Source of the DNA: SSF14 sp037045585
Lineage (GTDB): Bacteria > Actinomycetota > Acidimicrobiia > Acidimicrobiales > Microtrichaceae
Direction of reading: 5' to 3'
DNA length: 64,000 bases
Assembly: GCA_037045585.1 (NCBI GenBank)
Contig: JBAOIR010000053.1
Coordinates: 1-64,000, forward strand
A program made the position numbers and the translations under genes. This document shows, in pieces, positions 62,084-64,000 of this stretch (position 1 is its first letter; each line of letters starts with the position of its first letter). The notes under the pieces were generated by a model that worked only from the letters and a program-made list of their open reading frames with translations, was not told where the DNA came from and ran no database searches.

Positions 62084-63233
62084 CATGTCCACTGACGAGC
62101 AGATCCTCGGCCGCGACGCGGTCGACGACCTTCAGACGATCATCTCGATGTACAACACCGACGTCACCGAAGCGCTGCACGTCGTCGCGGACAACGCCCC
62201 GGCGATCTTCACGTGGGACTACGAGAAGGGTGCCCGCCCGCAGCTCAACAAGCTCTACGAGAAGGCGAAGCACGCCCAGTGGAACGGCGAGACCGACCTC
62301 GACTGGTCGATCGAGGTCGACCAGGAGCACTTCGCCAAGCTGCTGTCGGACATGCGGGCCATCCAGATGGCCGAAGCCGGCATCACCTTCGAGGGCACCC
62401 CGTTCGCCAACTGGGGTGACAAGGAGTGGCTGGCCCACTCGATGGAGAGCCAGAACTGGAGTCTCAGCCAGTTCATGCACGGTGAGCAGGGTGCGCTGAT
62501 CTGCACGGCGAAGATCGTTGAGACGGTGCCGTGGATCGACGCCAAGTACTACGCGGCGACCCAGGTGATGGACGAGGCCCGCCACGTCGAGGTGTTCGCC
62601 AAGTACCTCGACACCAAGCTCAACGGGCACTACCCGATCAACACGCACCTGCGGATGCTGCTCGACGACATCATCAACGACTCGAGGTGGGACATGACCT
62701 ACCTCGGCATGCAGATCATGGTCGAAGGGCTCGCCCTCGCCGCCTTCGGCATGGCGATGCAGACGACCCCCGACCCGCTCCTCAAGCAGCTGCTCCGCTA
62801 CGTGATGAGCGACGAGGCCCGCCACGTCGCCTTCGGCGTGCTGTCACTCAAGGAGTTCTACGAGGGGCTGACCGACGCCGAGCTGCTCGAGCGGCAGGAG
62901 TTCGCGTTCGAGGCCGCCGTGCGCATGCGCGACCGCTTCCTCCAACAGGAGGTGTGGGACCGCCTCGGTGTCAACGTCAAGGACGCGGTGAAGCTCTTCG
63001 ACGTGCCGGCCGAGGTCAAGAACCGCGACCCGTTCCAGCAGCTCCTGTTCTCGAAGATCGTGCCCAACTGCAAGAAGCTCGGCCTGCTCGACGCCAACGA
63101 CGGCTGGCTCCGCAAACGCTTCGACACCCTCGGCGTCACCCAGTTCGAGGACTGGGCCGACACCGGCGAGGAATACCTCGAGATGGACGCCGTCTCCCAG
63201 GACCGCCTCGCCGCCCAGGCCGCCGCCAGCTGA
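62084..63233 (+). CDS. Ferritin-like diiron protein (RNR R2-like / AurF-like fold)
   Basis: Intact, 382 residues. Two EARH metal motifs, QVMDEARHVEVFAKYLD and VMSDEARHVAFGVLSLKEF, plus upstream Glu in FMHGEQGALICTAKIVE and MVEGLALAAFGMA, form the four-helix diiron site. This subgroup is abundant in actinobacteria and annotated only as ferritin-like domain protein; no reaction is established. The palindrome upstream suggests tight control. Confidence 0.85.
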
Positions 63234-63415
63234 CAGCACGGCCCGGCGGCTGGGCCCTCCTCGCCGACGGCTCCAACATGGCGGCGTTCGGGTCGCTGTG
63301 GCTCGTGCAGTTCGTCATCTGCGACCGCCACCTCTTCGGGCATCGTTGACCATCGGGCCCACACCCGTCGGGGGCGAGTCTGGCCAACGCGCCTCGCCCG
63401 GTAGCGTTCCGCTCC

Positions 63416-63688
63416 ATGGCCGACGACCGCGAACCGTGGTTCCACGACGTGCACGGCAACCTGGTGGTCGTCCAAGCGCCGAACCTCCCGATCCTGGTGT
63501 GGCTCGGCGCCGTGGTGCTGCGCACCCTCGTGCACGGCGGGGCACCCGAACGCCTGGCCGACGCCGTCGGGTTCGGCGCACTCTTCACCTGGGCGTACCT
63601 CGAGGTGGCGCAGGGCAGCGCCCGAATCCGGCGGATCCTCGGCGCCGTGGTGCTCGTCGCCATGGTCGTCGGACGCGTCCGGGGCTGA
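63416..63688 (+). CDS. Small membrane protein, hypothetical
   Basis: Intact, 90 residues. WFHDVHGNLVVVQAPNLPIL, then hydrophobic LVWLGAVVLRTLV and RRILGAVVLVAMVVG, with GALFTWAYLEVAQGSARIR between. Two or three TM helices; similar short proteins are found in actinobacteria but no role is known. The 182-bp gap before it shows no convincing gene. Confidence 0.7.
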   Translation: MADDREPWFHDVHGNLVVVQAPNLPILVWLGAVVLRTLVHGGAPERLADAVGFGALFTWAYLEVAQGSARIRRILGAVVLVAMVVGRVRG

Positions 63689-63700
63689 GAGCGCCGCCGT

Positions 63701-63760
63701 CGACGCCGATCCCGGGCCGTCGACGCCGATCCCGGGCCGACGATGCCGATCCCGGGCCGA
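63701..63760. repeat. Three 20-bp tandem repeats after the small membrane gene
   Basis: Three consecutive copies of CGACGCCGATCCCGGGCCGT with 1-2 differences each; the unit contains CCCGGG and partial inverted symmetry. It ends at the stop codon of the next gene. Slippage-type repeat, not a CRISPR (no spacers). Confidence 0.8.
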
Positions 63761-64000
63761 CTACGGACCGACGACGGCGACGCGCCCGAGCGCTGCGGCG
63801 GTCACATCGGAATCCGGTGAGAGGATCACGACCGCAGCCCACGCCTCCGCGCCCAGCACCCGGGTGTGGGTGCAGTTCCGGACGACGATCTCCTGATCCG
63901 GAAGCCCGTCGACGGCGACCTTCTCGGCCATCGTCGATGGCGTCGGCACGCTGCCGTCGGCGGGTGCGAGCCGCGGCAGCAGCTCGGCCAGCAGTACGTC
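63761..64000 (-). CDS. Hypothetical protein, 5' partial
   Basis: About 79 residues visible, running past the right window edge. Sequence reads VLLAELLPRLAPADGSVPTP, then EIVVRNCTHTRVLGAEAW and ALGRVAVVGP before the TAG stop. No family recognised and the N-terminus is missing. Confidence 0.5.
   Translation of the reverse strand, partial: DVLLAELLPRLAPADGSVPTPSTMAEKVAVDGLPDQEIVVRNCTHTRVLGAEAWAAVVILSPDSDVTAAALGRVAVVGP

Noticed and set aside
63241..63349. Short plus-strand reading frame after the ferritin-like gene (MAAFGSLWLVQF...)
   Set aside because: Only 23 codons, no ribosome binding site, no family; treated as intergenic.
63701..63760. Short regular repeats considered as a CRISPR array
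   Set aside because: Units are directly adjacent with no spacers and no cas genes are near.

Overview
The window is a very GC-rich chromosomal segment of an actinobacterium. Several families point there: fused two-domain acyl-CoA dehydrogenase, F420-type enzymes (LLM-class oxidoreductase, DDN-like oxidoreductase), MpaB-like oxygenase, DUF222/13E12-type HNH proteins, DUF2510, DUF3039, DUF4389 and DUF6328. The gene mix suggests Acidimicrobiia (Ilumatobacter-like), but that placement is inference. No rRNA operon, phage or CRISPR array is present. There are two tRNA genes, tRNA-CAT at 33.2 kb and tRNA-Val(TAC) at 41.0 kb.

About twenty conserved genes can be read in full only if the reading frame is changed by one base once or twice. 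The frame always resumes on conserved family sequence, and the affected genes are unrelated in function. Uncorrected insertions and deletions in the assembly are therefore a better explanation than mass gene decay. I give such genes as single loci and state where the frame changes.

Layout. 0-2.4 kb: 3' end of a dipeptide-type ABC importer. 2.4-5.2 kb: WYL regulator divergent from a PPOX-fold protein, then a ribbon-helix-helix / short glyoxalase / methyltransferase run. 5.3-9.2 kb: fused acyl-CoA dehydrogenase, metallo-beta-lactamase-fold hydrolase and a methyltransferase. 9.2-12.4 kb: two TetR regulators, each next to a clear palindromic operator and a target gene (carotenoid oxygenase; SRPBCC protein). 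12.3-18 kb: secreted protein, DapB-like dehydrogenase, kinase-like P-loop protein, YtkA-like secreted protein, LLM oxidoreductase and an MpaB-like oxygenase with its own palindrome. 18.4-22.0 kb: tightly overlapping minus-strand operon (small membrane protein, two SRPBCC proteins, phytoene-desaturase-like FAD enzyme, SDR). 22-30.5 kb: small Rho-N-domain protein, repeat-rich spacer, HNH protein, iron-redox genes (haem-oxygenase-fold, flavodoxin, hemerythrin with histone-H1-like tail), membrane and lipoproteins, phosphotransferase. 30.6-36.4 kb: DUF2510 protein, SGNH lipoprotein, tRNA, and a zinc/manganese ABC importer with a Fur-family regulator. 36.6-41.1 kb: PhyH dioxygenase, epimerase/DUF2867, IMPase, NUDIX, tRNA-Val.

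41.1-47.2 kb is an accessory island immediately after tRNA-Val. It carries one giant STAND-type NTPase of about 1,730 residues, the best candidate here for an uncharacterised (probably anti-phage) system, followed by a tandem-HTH mobile-element-type gene. 47.2-55.3 kb is an envelope/regulation block: a 1,087-residue lipoprotein with a metallopeptidase motif and a VWD domain, an OmpA-family lipoprotein, a divergent small lipoprotein across a perfect 22-bp inverted repeat, and two LuxR-type regulators. 55.4-64 kb holds DUF4389, SRPBCC, DDN-like, OafA-like acyltransferase, glyoxalase, a second HNH protein and a ferritin-like diiron protein behind a perfect palindrome. The last gene runs off the window.

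A recurring non-coding theme is a family of long perfect hairpins just after stop codons (7540, 29327, 40905) sharing the core TTYTGTMCYGCGA.
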